Under the pieces are notes generated by a model, which worked only from the letters and a program-made list of their open reading frames with translations, had not been told where the DNA came from and did no database searches. A program made the position numbers and the translations under genes. Shown here piece after piece: positions 1 to 7,839 of a DNA stretch of 11,725 nucleotides; the first letter of the stretch is position 1, and each line of letters starts with the position of its first letter. Source of the stretch: RGIG1828 sp045586905 (GTDB lineage Bacteria > Bacillota > Clostridia > UMGS1810); NCBI GenBank assembly GCA_045586905.1, contig JAZNBF010000021.1:1-11725 (forward strand). The letters are read 5' to 3'.

Positions 1-819
1 GTTTCCGGCCTTGGTTGGGGACTTGGCTACTTTGGTATGCCCCACATTATCGTTCGCTTTATGGCTATAAAGAAGCCCAGCATGGTTAAGAAGTCTGCTA
101 CCGTTGCTATAATCTGGGTTGTTCTTTCTCTTGCAGCTACAATCGTTATTGCATATCTGGGCAGAATGTTTGTATATTCAAACGGCACAGACCTTTCCGA
201 GGTTCTTCTTGCACAGGGTAAGCAGTCACTTATCTTTGTTGAGCTCGCACGCGACGTGTTCCCCGCATTTATCGCAGGACTTCTCCTTGCAGCTATCATT
301 GCGGCTTCGATGTCAACTGCTGACTCTCAGCTTCTTGTTGCCGCTTCTTCCTTCTCAAGCGACCTTTATAAGCCCCTTGTCCGCAAGAACGCATCAAACA
401 AAGAAATGCTCTGGGTTAGCCGTGCGATAGTTATCGTGATTGCGATAATTGCGTTCTTTATCGCAAGCAGCAAGGGTAAAGCAGCACAGGCTATTATGGA
501 TCTTGTATCCAATGCGTGGGGTATCTTCGGTGCCGCATTCGGACCTGCTGTTCTTCTCTCGCTCTTCTGGAAGAGATTTACATATAAGGGCGCAGTTGCA
601 GGAATCATTGCCGGTGCACTTGTAGATATGCTCTGGCTCTGGCTCCCTGTTACCGCAGACAAGCTCACACTTTCGGCGCTTACCGGTATTTACGAAATCA
701 TCCCCGGATTTATCATAGGCGCAATCGCTGCTATTGCTGTGACACTTATCGACAAGAAGCCCTCTGCTGAGGTTGAGGCAATATATGCTGCAGCAACCGA
801 TAACAGCATTGATGACTGA
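1..819 (+). CDS. putP: Sodium/proline (solute) symporter, 5'-truncated by window edge
   Basis: C-terminal part of a sodium:solute symporter (SSS family), most like the sodium/proline symporter PutP. It is an inner-membrane protein that uses the sodium gradient to import a solute, probably proline. The reading frame is open from base 1, so the gene starts outside the window; 272 residues are visible of about 500 usual for the family. The first visible residues give the PutP-like GLGWGLGYFGMPHI. Residues 103-110 read SMSTADSQ, matching the PutP segment whose Ser and Thr (here S105, T106) help bind sodium. Hydrophobic helices appear at about residues 33-57, 86-115, 140-157, 163-190, 196-216 and 231-250, with a short acidic cytoplasmic-type tail. 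The stop is TGA at 817-819, followed by a terminator, so transcription ends here. The family is secure; proline as the substrate is inferred from similarity. Confidence 0.88.
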   Translation, partial: VSGLGWGLGYFGMPHIIVRFMAIKKPSMVKKSATVAIIWVVLSLAATIVIAYLGRMFVYSNGTDLSEVLLAQGKQSLIFVELARDVFPAFIAGLLLAAIIAASMSTADSQLLVAASSFSSDLYKPLVRKNASNKEMLWVSRAIVIVIAIIAFFIASSKGKAAQAIMDLVSNAWGIFGAAFGPAVLLSLFWKRFTYKGAVAGIIAGALVDMLWLWLPVTADKLTLSALTGIYEIIPGFIIGAIAAIAVTLIDKKPSAEVEAIYAAATDNSIDD

Positions 820-830
820 TTATTGAATAT

Positions 831-861
831 AAACGGCGTACCGTTGTGGTACGCCGTTTTT
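831..861 (+). terminator. Intrinsic terminator after putP
   Basis: A perfect 12-bp inverted repeat (831-842 pairs with 848-859, 5-nt loop) with a GC-rich centre is followed by a run of T (857-861). It lies 12 nt after the putP stop and before the his promoters, so it separates the two transcription units. Confidence 0.9.
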
Positions 862-873
862 GCGTTTGTGCAC

Positions 874-902
874 TTGATTTTTATATATTTCCGTGATAAA
901 AT
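874..902 (+). promoter_or_regulatory. Candidate upstream his promoter (P1)
   Basis: TTGATT (874-879), a 17-nt spacer and TAAAAT (897-902), preceded by TGA (894-896) that makes an extended -10. Transcription would start near 909, giving a leader of about 130 nt before hisZ. It fits sigma-70/SigA promoters but lies in AT-rich DNA where chance matches are common. It is weaker than the promoter at 953-981. Confidence 0.45.
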
Positions 903-910
903 ATTTAATG

Positions 911-925
911 TTGAAATTTTTTCAA
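911..925. repeat. Small inverted repeat just after the P1 start
   Basis: TTGAAA (911-916) and TTTCAA (920-925) form 6-bp arms around 3 nt. It sits where transcription from the upstream candidate promoter would begin, so it could be an operator. It is short and entirely A/T except two G:C pairs, so chance is a real possibility. I know of no regulator that matches it. Confidence 0.25.
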
Positions 926-952
926 ATTTTTGTATTTTTTTGTGTATGACTA

Positions 953-981
953 TTGACTTTAGCGCTTTAGTGTGGTAAAAT
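953..981 (+). promoter_or_regulatory. Main candidate promoter of the his operon (P2)
   Basis: TTGACT (953-958), a 17-nt spacer and TAAAAT (976-981), with TGG at 973-975 forming an extended -10. Start of transcription would be near 988, giving a leader of about 50 nt before the hisZ ATG. That is too short for a T-box or a peptide attenuator. The DNA upstream (about 901-940) is strongly A/T and could serve as an UP element. Confidence 0.7.
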
Positions 982-1039
982 AATAAATCATCGGCGGTTG
1001 TTTGTCGAAATGCTTGTGCCAAAAGGAGTTTGCTTTGAT

Positions 1040-2164
1040 ATGAATATAGATAATTCGGTATTGAAAAATGACGAAATTGCGATTTTTAAGCTTCGTTCTC
1101 TTTACAGAAAATACGGTTATTCTCAGTATAAGATGAGTAAATTTGAGGAATATGACCTTTATGTGAGAAACAAGGATTTTCTGGTGTCTGACAATATAAT
1201 TACCTTTAACGATACTGACGGAAAGCTTATGGCGCTGAAGCCCGATGTGACACTTTCCATAATCAAAAACGGCAAGGACAGGGCAGGTGTGCTTGAAAAG
1301 GTATATTATAACGAAAATGTTTATCGCGCTCCCAAGGGTAAGCACTCATTCTGTGAGATTATGCAGGTGGGACTTGAGTGTATAGGAAACATTGACACCT
1401 ACTCTATTTTTGAGGTGCTCTCGCTTGCGTGTGAAAGCCTCAAGATAATATCGGAAGATTTTGTGCTTGACATTTCACACATGGGTGTGATTGGCGACAT
1501 TATGAAAGACCTTTCGCTTGACAGAGAAAGTGAGAGAGAAATCATAAAATGCATGGGCGAAAAAAATGCTCACGGGATATTTGAGATTTGCGAAAGAAAC
1601 GGTGTGAGTGAAGAAAAGGCAAAAAAGATTGCCGCTCTCACCACCGTGTACGGAAGCATTAAGGATGTGAGCGAAAAGCTTATTGAAATAGTGGGCGATG
1701 AGGGCAAGGAAGCTCTCGGCGAGCTCATGGATGTGGCAAAGCTTCTGGACGCAAGAGGATATGGCGACAAGCTTCATATTGACTTTTCGGTTGTAAATGA
1801 CATGGGATATTACAACGGAATTGTGTTTAAAGGGTTTATCAACACCATCCCCGAGGGCATCCTTTCGGGCGGTCAGTATGACAAGCTTATGAAAAAGATG
1901 AACAAAAAGTCGAGAGCAATAGGCTTTGCAGTGTATCCTGACCTTTTAGAAAGATTTGACGACGATGCAAAGGAATATGACATTGACACTGTGATACTTT
2001 ATGATGACAATTCAGACCTTGGTGTGCTCACCGATGCAATAAAGATGATGACAGACAGCGGAAAGAGTGCTTCGGCACAAAGAGAGATACCCAAAAAGCT
2101 TAAATACAAACAGCTTTTAAGACTCAACGAAAGGGGGCTTGAGGAGCTTGAAAACAATGCTTAA
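1040..2164 (+). CDS. hisZ: ATP phosphoribosyltransferase regulatory subunit HisZ
   Basis: Non-catalytic partner of short HisG; the two form the hetero-octameric enzyme for the first step of histidine synthesis (ATP + PRPP to PR-ATP), and HisZ mediates feedback inhibition. It is a paralogue of the class II histidyl-tRNA synthetase core. Seen here: KPDVTL (67-72), a motif-2 remnant YYNENVYR (89-96), GLECIG (111-116), YYNGIVFKGF (257-266) and SGGQYDKLM (276-284), followed by RAIGFAV. Residues 314-374 resemble a reduced version of the HisRS anticodon-binding domain, so this is unlikely to be a working synthetase. Length is 374 aa, within the family range. I chose ATG 1040 because AAGGAG (1023-1028) lies 11 nt upstream; in-frame ATGs at 998 and 1010 lack a ribosome site and would add non-conserved residues. 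First gene of the operon; it overlaps hisG by 8 nt. Confidence 0.9.
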   Translation: MNIDNSVLKNDEIAIFKLRSLYRKYGYSQYKMSKFEEYDLYVRNKDFLVSDNIITFNDTDGKLMALKPDVTLSIIKNGKDRAGVLEKVYYNENVYRAPKGKHSFCEIMQVGLECIGNIDTYSIFEVLSLACESLKIISEDFVLDISHMGVIGDIMKDLSLDRESEREIIKCMGEKNAHGIFEICERNGVSEEKAKKIAALTTVYGSIKDVSEKLIEIVGDEGKEALGELMDVAKLLDARGYGDKLHIDFSVVNDMGYYNGIVFKGFINTIPEGILSGGQYDKLMKKMNKKSRAIGFAVYPDLLERFDDDAKEYDIDTVILYDDNSDLGVLTDAIKMMTDSGKSASAQREIPKKLKYKQLLRLNERGLEELENNA

Positions 2165-2774
2165 CATCGCATTGCCCAAAGGCAGACTTGGCGAAAAGGT
2201 GTATGACATATTTGAAAAGTCGGGCTTTGAGTGTCCGTCTATAAAAGAGGGCAATCGCAAGCTCATTTTCGAAAATGAGGAAAAGGGCGTGAGATATTTC
2301 TGGGTGAAGCCATCTGATGTGGCGATATATGTAGAAAGAGGCAGTGCCGACATTGGTGTGGCAGGAAAAGACATACTGCTTGAGTATGAGCCCGACATAT
2401 ATGAGCTTCTCGACCTCGGACTTGGCAAGTGCAGAATGGCTGTGGCATCGAAGGCAGATTTCAGAGACAACATGCAAAAGACTCTCAGAGTTGCCACAAA
2501 GTTTTCAAACATTGCAAAGACCTATTATGCATCAAAAGGAAGAGATATTGACATTATTCACTTAAACGGTTCTATCGAGATTGCTCCGATACTCGGACTT
2601 TCGGATGTTATAGTGGATATTGTGGAGACAGGCACTACCCTTAAAGAAAACAACCTCGAGGTTACCGAAACAATAGTGCCCATAAGTGCAAGGCTTATTG
2701 CAAACAAGTCGAGCTTCAAATTTAAAAATTCAGAGATAGAAAAGCTTGTGAAGGCAATAGAAGACAAAATATGA
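2157..2774 (+). CDS. hisG: ATP phosphoribosyltransferase, short form HisG(S)
   Basis: Catalytic subunit of ATP phosphoribosyltransferase, the committed and regulated step of histidine synthesis. The product is 205 aa, the short form that lacks the C-terminal histidine-binding domain of the 280-300 aa enzymes and depends on HisZ, which is encoded immediately upstream. Seen in the sequence: N-terminal LNIALPKGRLGEKVYD (2-17), ADIGVAGKDIL (64-74), the region around LGLGKCRMAVA (87-97), and the PRPP-binding loop DVIVDIVETGTTLKEN (150-165). ATG 2157 has GAGGAG at 2141-2146, 10 nt upstream. A TTG six codons earlier (2139) is possible, but the family begins close to the ATG. The start overlaps the hisZ stop (ATGCTTAA, 8 nt), so translation of the two subunits is probably coupled. 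Confidence 0.95.
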   Translation: MLNIALPKGRLGEKVYDIFEKSGFECPSIKEGNRKLIFENEEKGVRYFWVKPSDVAIYVERGSADIGVAGKDILLEYEPDIYELLDLGLGKCRMAVASKADFRDNMQKTLRVATKFSNIAKTYYASKGRDIDIIHLNGSIEIAPILGLSDVIVDIVETGTTLKENNLEVTETIVPISARLIANKSSFKFKNSEIEKLVKAIEDKI

Positions 2775-2796
2775 GCTTTTTTGAGGAGAAGATAGA

Positions 2797-4071
2797 ATGA
2801 TAAATATACTTAAATATGGCGAGGTTTCAAACGACGAGATATTTGCCCGTGTAGTGCCCGAGGTAAATGTGGAGTATATTGTGGCTGATATCATAAAAAA
2901 TGTAAAAGAAAACGGTGACAGAGCACTTTTTGAATACACCGAAAAGTTTGACAAGGCGCGTCTTTCGTCACTCGTTGTAACCAAAGAAGAAATTGAAGAA
3001 GCAATCGGACTTGTGGAGCCAAAATTTTTGGAAATATTAAAAACTGCAAGCAAGAACATACATAAGTTTCACGAAAAACAGGTGAGACAGAGCTTTATCA
3101 TAAATGATGAGGCAGGCATTGTTATGGGGCAGAAAGTTATCCCTGTGGACAGAGCAGGTCTTTATGTGCCCGGAGGCACTGCGGCATATCCGTCGACTGT
3201 GCTTATGGATGCAATCCCTGCAAAGATTGCAGGCTGCAAAGAGGTTGTTATGGTGACCCCTCCCATGGCAAACGGAAAGGTTAACCCCGTGATACTTTGT
3301 GCCGCATCGGTGGCAGGAGTAGACAAGATAATCAAAGTGGGCGGAGCTCAGGCAATTGCAGCTCTTGCCTATGGCACAGAGTCGGTGCCCAAGGTTGACA
3401 AGATTGTAGGGCCAGGAAATGCATTTGTGGCAGAAGCTAAAAAGCAGGTGTTTGGTCAGGTTTCGATAGATATGATTGCAGGGCCGAGCGAGATACTCTG
3501 TGTGGCAGACGGTAAATCTAATGCAAAGCACATTGCCGCCGACCTTCTTTCTCAGGCAGAGCACGACAAAAATGCGAGTGCAGTGCTTGTGACCGACAGC
3601 ATGGATTTTGCAAAGAAGGTGGCAGATGAGATAGAAATTCAGCTGCCAATGCTTGAAAGAGAAGAGATTGCAAGAGCGTCTATCGACAATAACGGTAAAA
3701 TCATTGTGGCAGATACTTTAGATGCTGCAATAGAGATTTCAAACGAGATTGCACCCGAGCATCTTGAGCTATGTGTGGACAATCCGTTTGACTATCTTGA
3801 CTCCATCCGTCATGCAGGCTCGATATTTATGGGCAGAAACTGTCCCGAAGCTCTGGGCGACTATATGGCAGGGCCAAACCACACTCTCCCCACAAGCGGA
3901 ACAGCAAAATTTTCGAGTCCGCTTTCGGTGGATGACTTTGTTAAGAAAACACAATACACCTATTATACAAAAGATGCGCTTTCAAAAGTTGCAAAAGATG
4001 TGGAATATTTTGCCACAAAAGAAGGCCTCACAGCCCACGCAAAAAGCGCAGTGATAAGACTTGACGATTGA
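2797..4071 (+). CDS. hisD: Histidinol dehydrogenase
   Basis: Cytoplasmic zinc enzyme that oxidises L-histidinol to L-histidine in two NAD-dependent steps, the last reactions of the pathway. The 424 aa length is typical. Visible signatures: YVPGGTAAYPSTVLM (123-137), GGAQAIAALAYGT (182-194), the family segment around DKIVGPGN (201-208) and IDMIAGPSE (224-232). The zinc ligands expected from the E. coli enzyme are all present as Q253, H256, D355 and H414, and the catalytic Glu-His pair is E321-H322. The enzyme therefore looks intact. ATG 2797 follows GAGGAG (2783-2788) by 8 nt; the gene begins 22 nt after hisG, the largest gap in the operon. Confidence 0.97.
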   Translation: MINILKYGEVSNDEIFARVVPEVNVEYIVADIIKNVKENGDRALFEYTEKFDKARLSSLVVTKEEIEEAIGLVEPKFLEILKTASKNIHKFHEKQVRQSFIINDEAGIVMGQKVIPVDRAGLYVPGGTAAYPSTVLMDAIPAKIAGCKEVVMVTPPMANGKVNPVILCAASVAGVDKIIKVGGAQAIAALAYGTESVPKVDKIVGPGNAFVAEAKKQVFGQVSIDMIAGPSEILCVADGKSNAKHIAADLLSQAEHDKNASAVLVTDSMDFAKKVADEIEIQLPMLEREEIARASIDNNGKIIVADTLDAAIEISNEIAPEHLELCVDNPFDYLDSIRHAGSIFMGRNCPEALGDYMAGPNHTLPTSGTAKFSSPLSVDDFVKKTQYTYYTKDALSKVAKDVEYFATKEGLTAHAKSAVIRLDD

Positions 4072-4084
4072 CAGGAGCAAAAAA

Positions 4085-5146
4085 ATGAGCAGATTTTTTT
4101 CACAAAGGCTTAAAAACCTCGTGCCATACACACCGGGTGAACAGCCAAAGGACAATGATTATATAAAACTCAATACCAACGAGTCACCGTTTATGCCATC
4201 AAAAAAGGCAATACAAAAAGCATCGGAAGCAATAAAAAACCTTCACCTCTACCCCGACCCTGAAGCAAGTGTGCTGACAAAGATGGTGGCAGAAAGCCTT
4301 GGCGTTGACAAAGATGAGGTGCTGCTCACAAATGGCTCGGATGAGATACTCAACTTTGCGTTTATGGCATTTTGTGACAAAGAACACGAGGCTGCTTTCC
4401 CCGACATAAGCTACGGGTTTTACAAGGTGTTTGCTGAGGTGAACGGTGTTCCCTACTCTGAGATTGCGCTCAGGGATGATTTTTCAGTAAATGTTGATGA
4501 TTACATCGGCATAGGCAAAACAATCTTTATTGCAAATCCGAATGCACCAACGGGCATTGCGCTCACGCTCTGCGATATTGAAAAAATAGTAAGCTCAAAC
4601 CCTGACAATGTGGTGGTTATTGACGAGGCGTATGTGGATTTTGGAGCAGAGAGTGCAGTGAGCCTCATAGAGAAATATGACAATCTGCTCGTGACACAGA
4701 CATTTTCAAAATCGCGCTCGATGGCAGGTGCAAGGCTTGGATTTGGTGTGGGAAACAAAGCACTTATTGCCGACCTTAACACCATTAAATATTCCACAAA
4801 CCCCTACAATATCAACTCCATGACGATGGGCGCAGGGATTGGATGCATGAGTGACGAAGCATACACGCGTGACAACTGCAAAAAGATTATAGAGGCAAGA
4901 GAATACACCATGGAAGGCCTCAGAGCGCTCGGATTTGAAATGACTGAATCGATGACGAACTTTGTGTTTGCAAAGCATCCTGAGTTTGATGGTGAAAAGA
5001 TATATGCCGAGCTGAAGAACAGAGGCATACTTGTGAGACATTTCGGAACGGAAAAAATAAAAGACTACAACCGAATCACAATCGGTACAAAAGACCAGAT
5101 GACTATTCTTCTGGATACCCTCAAAAAGATATTGGAGGAATGTTAG
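4085..5146 (+). CDS. hisC: Histidinol-phosphate aminotransferase
   Basis: PLP enzyme of aminotransferase class I/II that converts imidazole acetol phosphate plus glutamate to histidinol phosphate and 2-oxoglutarate. 353 aa, normal for HisC. Seen: KLNTNESPF (28-36), NGSDE (93-97), NPNAPTG (151-157), VVVIDEAYVDF (176-186) with PLP-contacting D180 and Y183, and TFSKS (206-210) with the Schiff-base lysine K209. Also GARLGFG (215-221), whose R217 should bind the PLP phosphate, and R330 in the C-terminal substrate-carboxylate position. ATG 4085 has AGGAG (4073-4077) 7 nt upstream. A TTG at 4061 lies in frame inside the end of hisD but has no ribosome site. The gene follows hisD by 13 nt. HisC enzymes can also act on aromatic substrates; its place in the operon makes the histidine role the primary one. 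Confidence 0.95.
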   Translation: MSRFFSQRLKNLVPYTPGEQPKDNDYIKLNTNESPFMPSKKAIQKASEAIKNLHLYPDPEASVLTKMVAESLGVDKDEVLLTNGSDEILNFAFMAFCDKEHEAAFPDISYGFYKVFAEVNGVPYSEIALRDDFSVNVDDYIGIGKTIFIANPNAPTGIALTLCDIEKIVSSNPDNVVVIDEAYVDFGAESAVSLIEKYDNLLVTQTFSKSRSMAGARLGFGVGNKALIADLNTIKYSTNPYNINSMTMGAGIGCMSDEAYTRDNCKKIIEAREYTMEGLRALGFEMTESMTNFVFAKHPEFDGEKIYAELKNRGILVRHFGTEKIKDYNRITIGTKDQMTILLDTLKKILEEC

Positions 5147-5147
5147 T

Positions 5148-5735
5148 ATGAGAACAAGTGAAATAGTGAGAAACACAAACGAAACCCAGATAGAGCTCGC
5201 TCTGAATCTTGACGGATGCGGAAAGGCAGAGATTGAGACGCGTTGTGGATTTTTGGACCACATGCTCACCCTTTTTGCATCACACGGTTCGTTTGACCTT
5301 AAGGTAAAATGCAAAGGCGATGCCTGGGTGGATTTTCACCACACCACAGAAGATGTGGCAATCACACTCGGTCAGGCATTCGGTGAGGCTCTTGGCGACA
5401 AATGCGGCATTACAAGATATGGAAGCATTATACTGCCTATGGATGAAGCACTTATCCTTTGTGCAGTCGACTTTTCGGGAAGAAGCTATCTTGGATATGA
5501 GCTTGACATACCGTCGGATAAGGTGGGCGATTTTGACACAGAGCTCACGGAGGAATTTTGGCTTGGATTTACAAGAGAGGCAAGATGCACTCTTCACTTA
5601 AATCAGCTCTCCGGTGCAAATTCGCACCACATTATAGAGGGTGCATTCAAAGCAGCTGCAAGAGCAATGAAACAGGCTGTGGCAATTGACGCAAAAAATG
5701 CAGACAAAATACCATCAACCAAAGGAGTTCTCTGA
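5148..5735 (+). CDS. hisB: Imidazoleglycerol-phosphate dehydratase (monofunctional)
   Basis: Manganese enzyme that dehydrates imidazole glycerol phosphate to imidazole acetol phosphate. At 195 aa it is the monofunctional dehydratase and lacks the N-terminal histidinol phosphatase domain of the enterobacterial HisB. Metal and active-site motifs are present: GFLDHML (34-40), H46, DFHHTTED (62-69, with H64, H65 and E68), PMDEAL (97-102), and H150 followed by NSHHIIEGAFKAAARA (158-173, with H160, H161 and E164). The C-terminal PSTKGVL is the usual family ending. ATG 5148 follows GGAGG (5134-5138) by 9 nt, and the hisC stop is only one nucleotide upstream. The stop codon shares a base with the hisH start (TGATG). 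Confidence 0.97.
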   Translation: MRTSEIVRNTNETQIELALNLDGCGKAEIETRCGFLDHMLTLFASHGSFDLKVKCKGDAWVDFHHTTEDVAITLGQAFGEALGDKCGITRYGSIILPMDEALILCAVDFSGRSYLGYELDIPSDKVGDFDTELTEEFWLGFTREARCTLHLNQLSGANSHHIIEGAFKAAARAMKQAVAIDAKNADKIPSTKGVL

Positions 5736-6361
5736 TGATTGCAATTATAGACTATGGAGTGGGCAATCTGTTTTCGCTGAAAAGCTCACTTTCGCACATT
5801 GGCGCAGAGGCAATTGTGACAAATGATACAGAGGTAATAAGAAAAGCCGACAAAATAATACTCCCAGGTGTGGGAGCGTTTGGTGATGCGATAGAAAAGC
5901 TTAAATCATCGGGCATGGCAGACATCGTGTGTGATGAGGCGAAAAAGGGCAAACCCATACTTGGCATATGCCTTGGGATGCAGCTCCTTTTTGAAAAAAG
6001 CTTTGAATATGGTGAATATGAAGGACTTGGACTTATTGAGGGCGAGATAAGACCGATAAAAGATGATGTGGCAGAGGGTGTAAAAATCCCTCATATGGGA
6101 TGGAATTCGCTTTCGTTTGGAGAAAAAAAGAACGAGATTTTTAAGTTTCTGACCGACGGCGACTTTGTGTATTTTGTGCATTCGTTTTATGGCACAAAAT
6201 GCAAAGACTCAACCATTGCCACAAGCGAATATGGCGGAGCTTGCATCACTGCGGCAGTTGCAAAAGACAATGTGTACGGATGTCAGTTTCACCCCGAAAA
6301 AAGCGGTGAGACGGGACTTAGCATACTGAAAGCTTTTTGTGAGATTGGAGAAAACAAATGA
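5735..6361 (+). CDS. hisH: IGP synthase glutamine amidotransferase subunit HisH
   Basis: Class I glutamine amidotransferase that releases ammonia from glutamine and channels it to HisF, forming imidazole glycerol phosphate synthase. 208 aa, typical. Seen: IDYGVGNLFSL (5-15), LPGVGAFGDAI (43-53), the nucleophile elbow GICLGMQ (77-83) with C79, GWNSL (122-126), and YGCQFHPEKSG (181-191) giving the H186/E188 of the catalytic triad. ATG 5735 overlaps the hisB stop by one base and has AAGGAG at 5722-5727. The end overlaps hisA by 4 nt (ATGA), consistent with translational coupling. Confidence 0.97.
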   Translation: MIAIIDYGVGNLFSLKSSLSHIGAEAIVTNDTEVIRKADKIILPGVGAFGDAIEKLKSSGMADIVCDEAKKGKPILGICLGMQLLFEKSFEYGEYEGLGLIEGEIRPIKDDVAEGVKIPHMGWNSLSFGEKKNEIFKFLTDGDFVYFVHSFYGTKCKDSTIATSEYGGACITAAVAKDNVYGCQFHPEKSGETGLSILKAFCEIGENK

Positions 6362-7074
6362 TAATTTTTCCTGCGATAGACCTTTATGACAAAAAGGCTG
6401 TGCGTCTTTTTAAAGGCGACTATGATAAGATGACAATATACAGTGACAATCCCGCAAGTGTTGCAAAGGATTTTGAAAACCTTGGTGCAACGCATGTGCA
6501 TCTTGTTGACCTTGAGGGAGCAAAGTTTGGCTCGACACCGAACATTGAAGTTGTTAAAGAAATAAAAAAATCCACCTCGCTGTTTTGCGAAATTGGCGGT
6601 GGGGTGAGAGATATGAAAACCATCGACACATACATGTCTGCCGGCATAGACCGTGTGATTCTCGGAACTGCGGCAGTGACCGACGAGGAGTTTCTTAAAG
6701 AAGCCATAAAAAGATATGGCGACAAAATCGCAGTGGGTGCCGACATCAAAGACGGATATGTGGCTATAAAAGGATGGATAGAAAAGTCGGAGTATGAGTG
6801 CTTTGAGTTTTGCAAAAAAATGCAGGAGCTTGGAGTGAAAACACTTATCTGCACCGACATTTCAAAAGACGGCGCAATGAAAGGCACAAATCATGCTCTT
6901 TACAAGGAGCTCAGCGAAAAGTTTGACATGCAGATTGTGGCATCGGGCGGAGTGAGCTCTTTGGACGACGTGAAAAAGCTTGGTGCGCTCGGCATCTACG
7001 GTGCCATCATCGGCAAAGCATATTACACGGGAGCGATTGAGCTTTCTGAGGCAATAGAGGTGGCAAAATGTTGA
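6358..7074 (+). CDS. hisA: ProFAR isomerase HisA
   Basis: Isomerase that opens the ribose of ProFAR to give PRFAR, the substrate of HisF. A (beta/alpha)8 barrel of 238 aa, normal size. The general acid/base aspartates are D8 (FPAIDL, 4-9) and D129 (VGADIKDG, 126-133). Phosphate-binding loops appear as EIGGGVRD (78-85) in the first half-barrel and ASGGVSS (195-201) plus GAIIGKA (215-221) in the second, showing the two-fold barrel repeat shared with HisF. TDISKDGAMKG (166-176) is the conserved loop of the second half. TTGGAG (6345-6350) precedes the ATG by 7 nt. It overlaps hisH by 4 nt and hisF by 7 nt. Confidence 0.96.
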   Translation: MIIFPAIDLYDKKAVRLFKGDYDKMTIYSDNPASVAKDFENLGATHVHLVDLEGAKFGSTPNIEVVKEIKKSTSLFCEIGGGVRDMKTIDTYMSAGIDRVILGTAAVTDEEFLKEAIKRYGDKIAVGADIKDGYVAIKGWIEKSEYECFEFCKKMQELGVKTLICTDISKDGAMKGTNHALYKELSEKFDMQIVASGGVSSLDDVKKLGALGIYGAIIGKAYYTGAIELSEAIEVAKC

Positions 7075-7826
7075 CAAAGCGTATTATCCCCTGCCTTGAT
7101 GTAAAAGACGGAAGAGTTGTGAAGGGAGTCAATTTTAAAGGGCTTTCGGATGTATCCTCCCCCGTTGAGCTGGCAGATTTCTATACAAAAAACGGAGCAG
7201 ACGAGCTTGTGTTTTATGACATAACTGCATCGGCTGAAGGCAGAGCACTATTTACAGACATTCTCTCGGAGGCGGCAAGCAAAATCTTTATTCCCCTGAC
7301 CGTTGGCGGAGGCATAAATACTCTCGATGATTTTGACAGAGTGCTCAAATGCGGTGCCGACAAGGTGAGCGTTAACTCAGGTGCTATAAAGAATCCGAAG
7401 CTCATTGGCGAAGCTGCAAAAAAATATGGCGACCAGTGTGTGGTTATATCGTGCGATGTGAAAAGAGTTGACGGTGTATTCAGAGTCTTTGCCAAAGGTG
7501 GCAGAGAAAACACCGGCATGGAAGCTATAAGCTGGATAAAAAACTGTGTGGACAGTGGCGCAGGCGAAGTGGTGCTCAACTCCATCGACACCGACGGTGT
7601 GAAAAACGGATTTGACCTTGAGATGCTCGAAAAGGTGTGTGATGCAGTTAATGTGCCAGTTATTGCATCGGGTGGTGCAGGCTGCACAGATGATTTTGTA
7701 AAGCTTTTCAAAGCACTGCCAAAGGTTGATGCAGGTCTTGCGGCATCGATATTTCACTTTGGAGAGGTGAGCATAAAAGACTTAAAGGCAGAGCTAAGAG
7801 CACAAGGCATAGAAGTGAGAATATGA
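7068..7826 (+). CDS. hisF: IGP synthase cyclase subunit HisF
   Basis: Cyclase half of imidazole glycerol phosphate synthase; with ammonia from HisH it converts PRFAR to IGP and AICAR, the latter returning to purine synthesis. 252 aa (beta/alpha)8 barrel. Catalytic D11 (IIPCLDVKDGRVVKG, 6-20) and D130 (ISCDVKR, 127-133) sit at the family's standard numbering. Other signatures: GGGIN (80-84), VNSGAI (102-107), SIDTDG (172-177) and IASGGAG (199-205). The residues before D130 (Ser-Cys) differ from the usual Ala-Ile-Asp pattern, a mild variation. AGAGGTGG (7056-7063) lies just upstream of ATG 7068; the start overlaps the hisA stop by 7 nt. Confidence 0.97.
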   Translation: MLTKRIIPCLDVKDGRVVKGVNFKGLSDVSSPVELADFYTKNGADELVFYDITASAEGRALFTDILSEAASKIFIPLTVGGGINTLDDFDRVLKCGADKVSVNSGAIKNPKLIGEAAKKYGDQCVVISCDVKRVDGVFRVFAKGGRENTGMEAISWIKNCVDSGAGEVVLNSIDTDGVKNGFDLEMLEKVCDAVNVPVIASGGAGCTDDFVKLFKALPKVDAGLAASIFHFGEVSIKDLKAELRAQGIEVRI

Positions 7827-7839
7827 GGAGGAAAATAAA

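Noticed and set aside
998..1039. An N-terminal extension of HisZ from ATG 998 or a leader peptide
   Set aside because: ATG 998 lacks a ribosome site and is in frame with hisZ, so it is no separate leader. The extension has no His codons, and ATG 1040 has a clear AAGGAG.
820..1039. A riboswitch or T-box leader upstream of hisZ
   Set aside because: Apart from the putP terminator I found no T-box sequence, no antiterminator and no second terminator; the likely leader is only about 50 nt.
3037..3564. Long open frames on the minus strand within the his genes (for example 175 codons inside hisD)
   Set aside because: They lie antisense to strongly conserved enzymes, have no ribosome sites, and their translations are Cys/His/Ser-rich, as expected for shadow frames.
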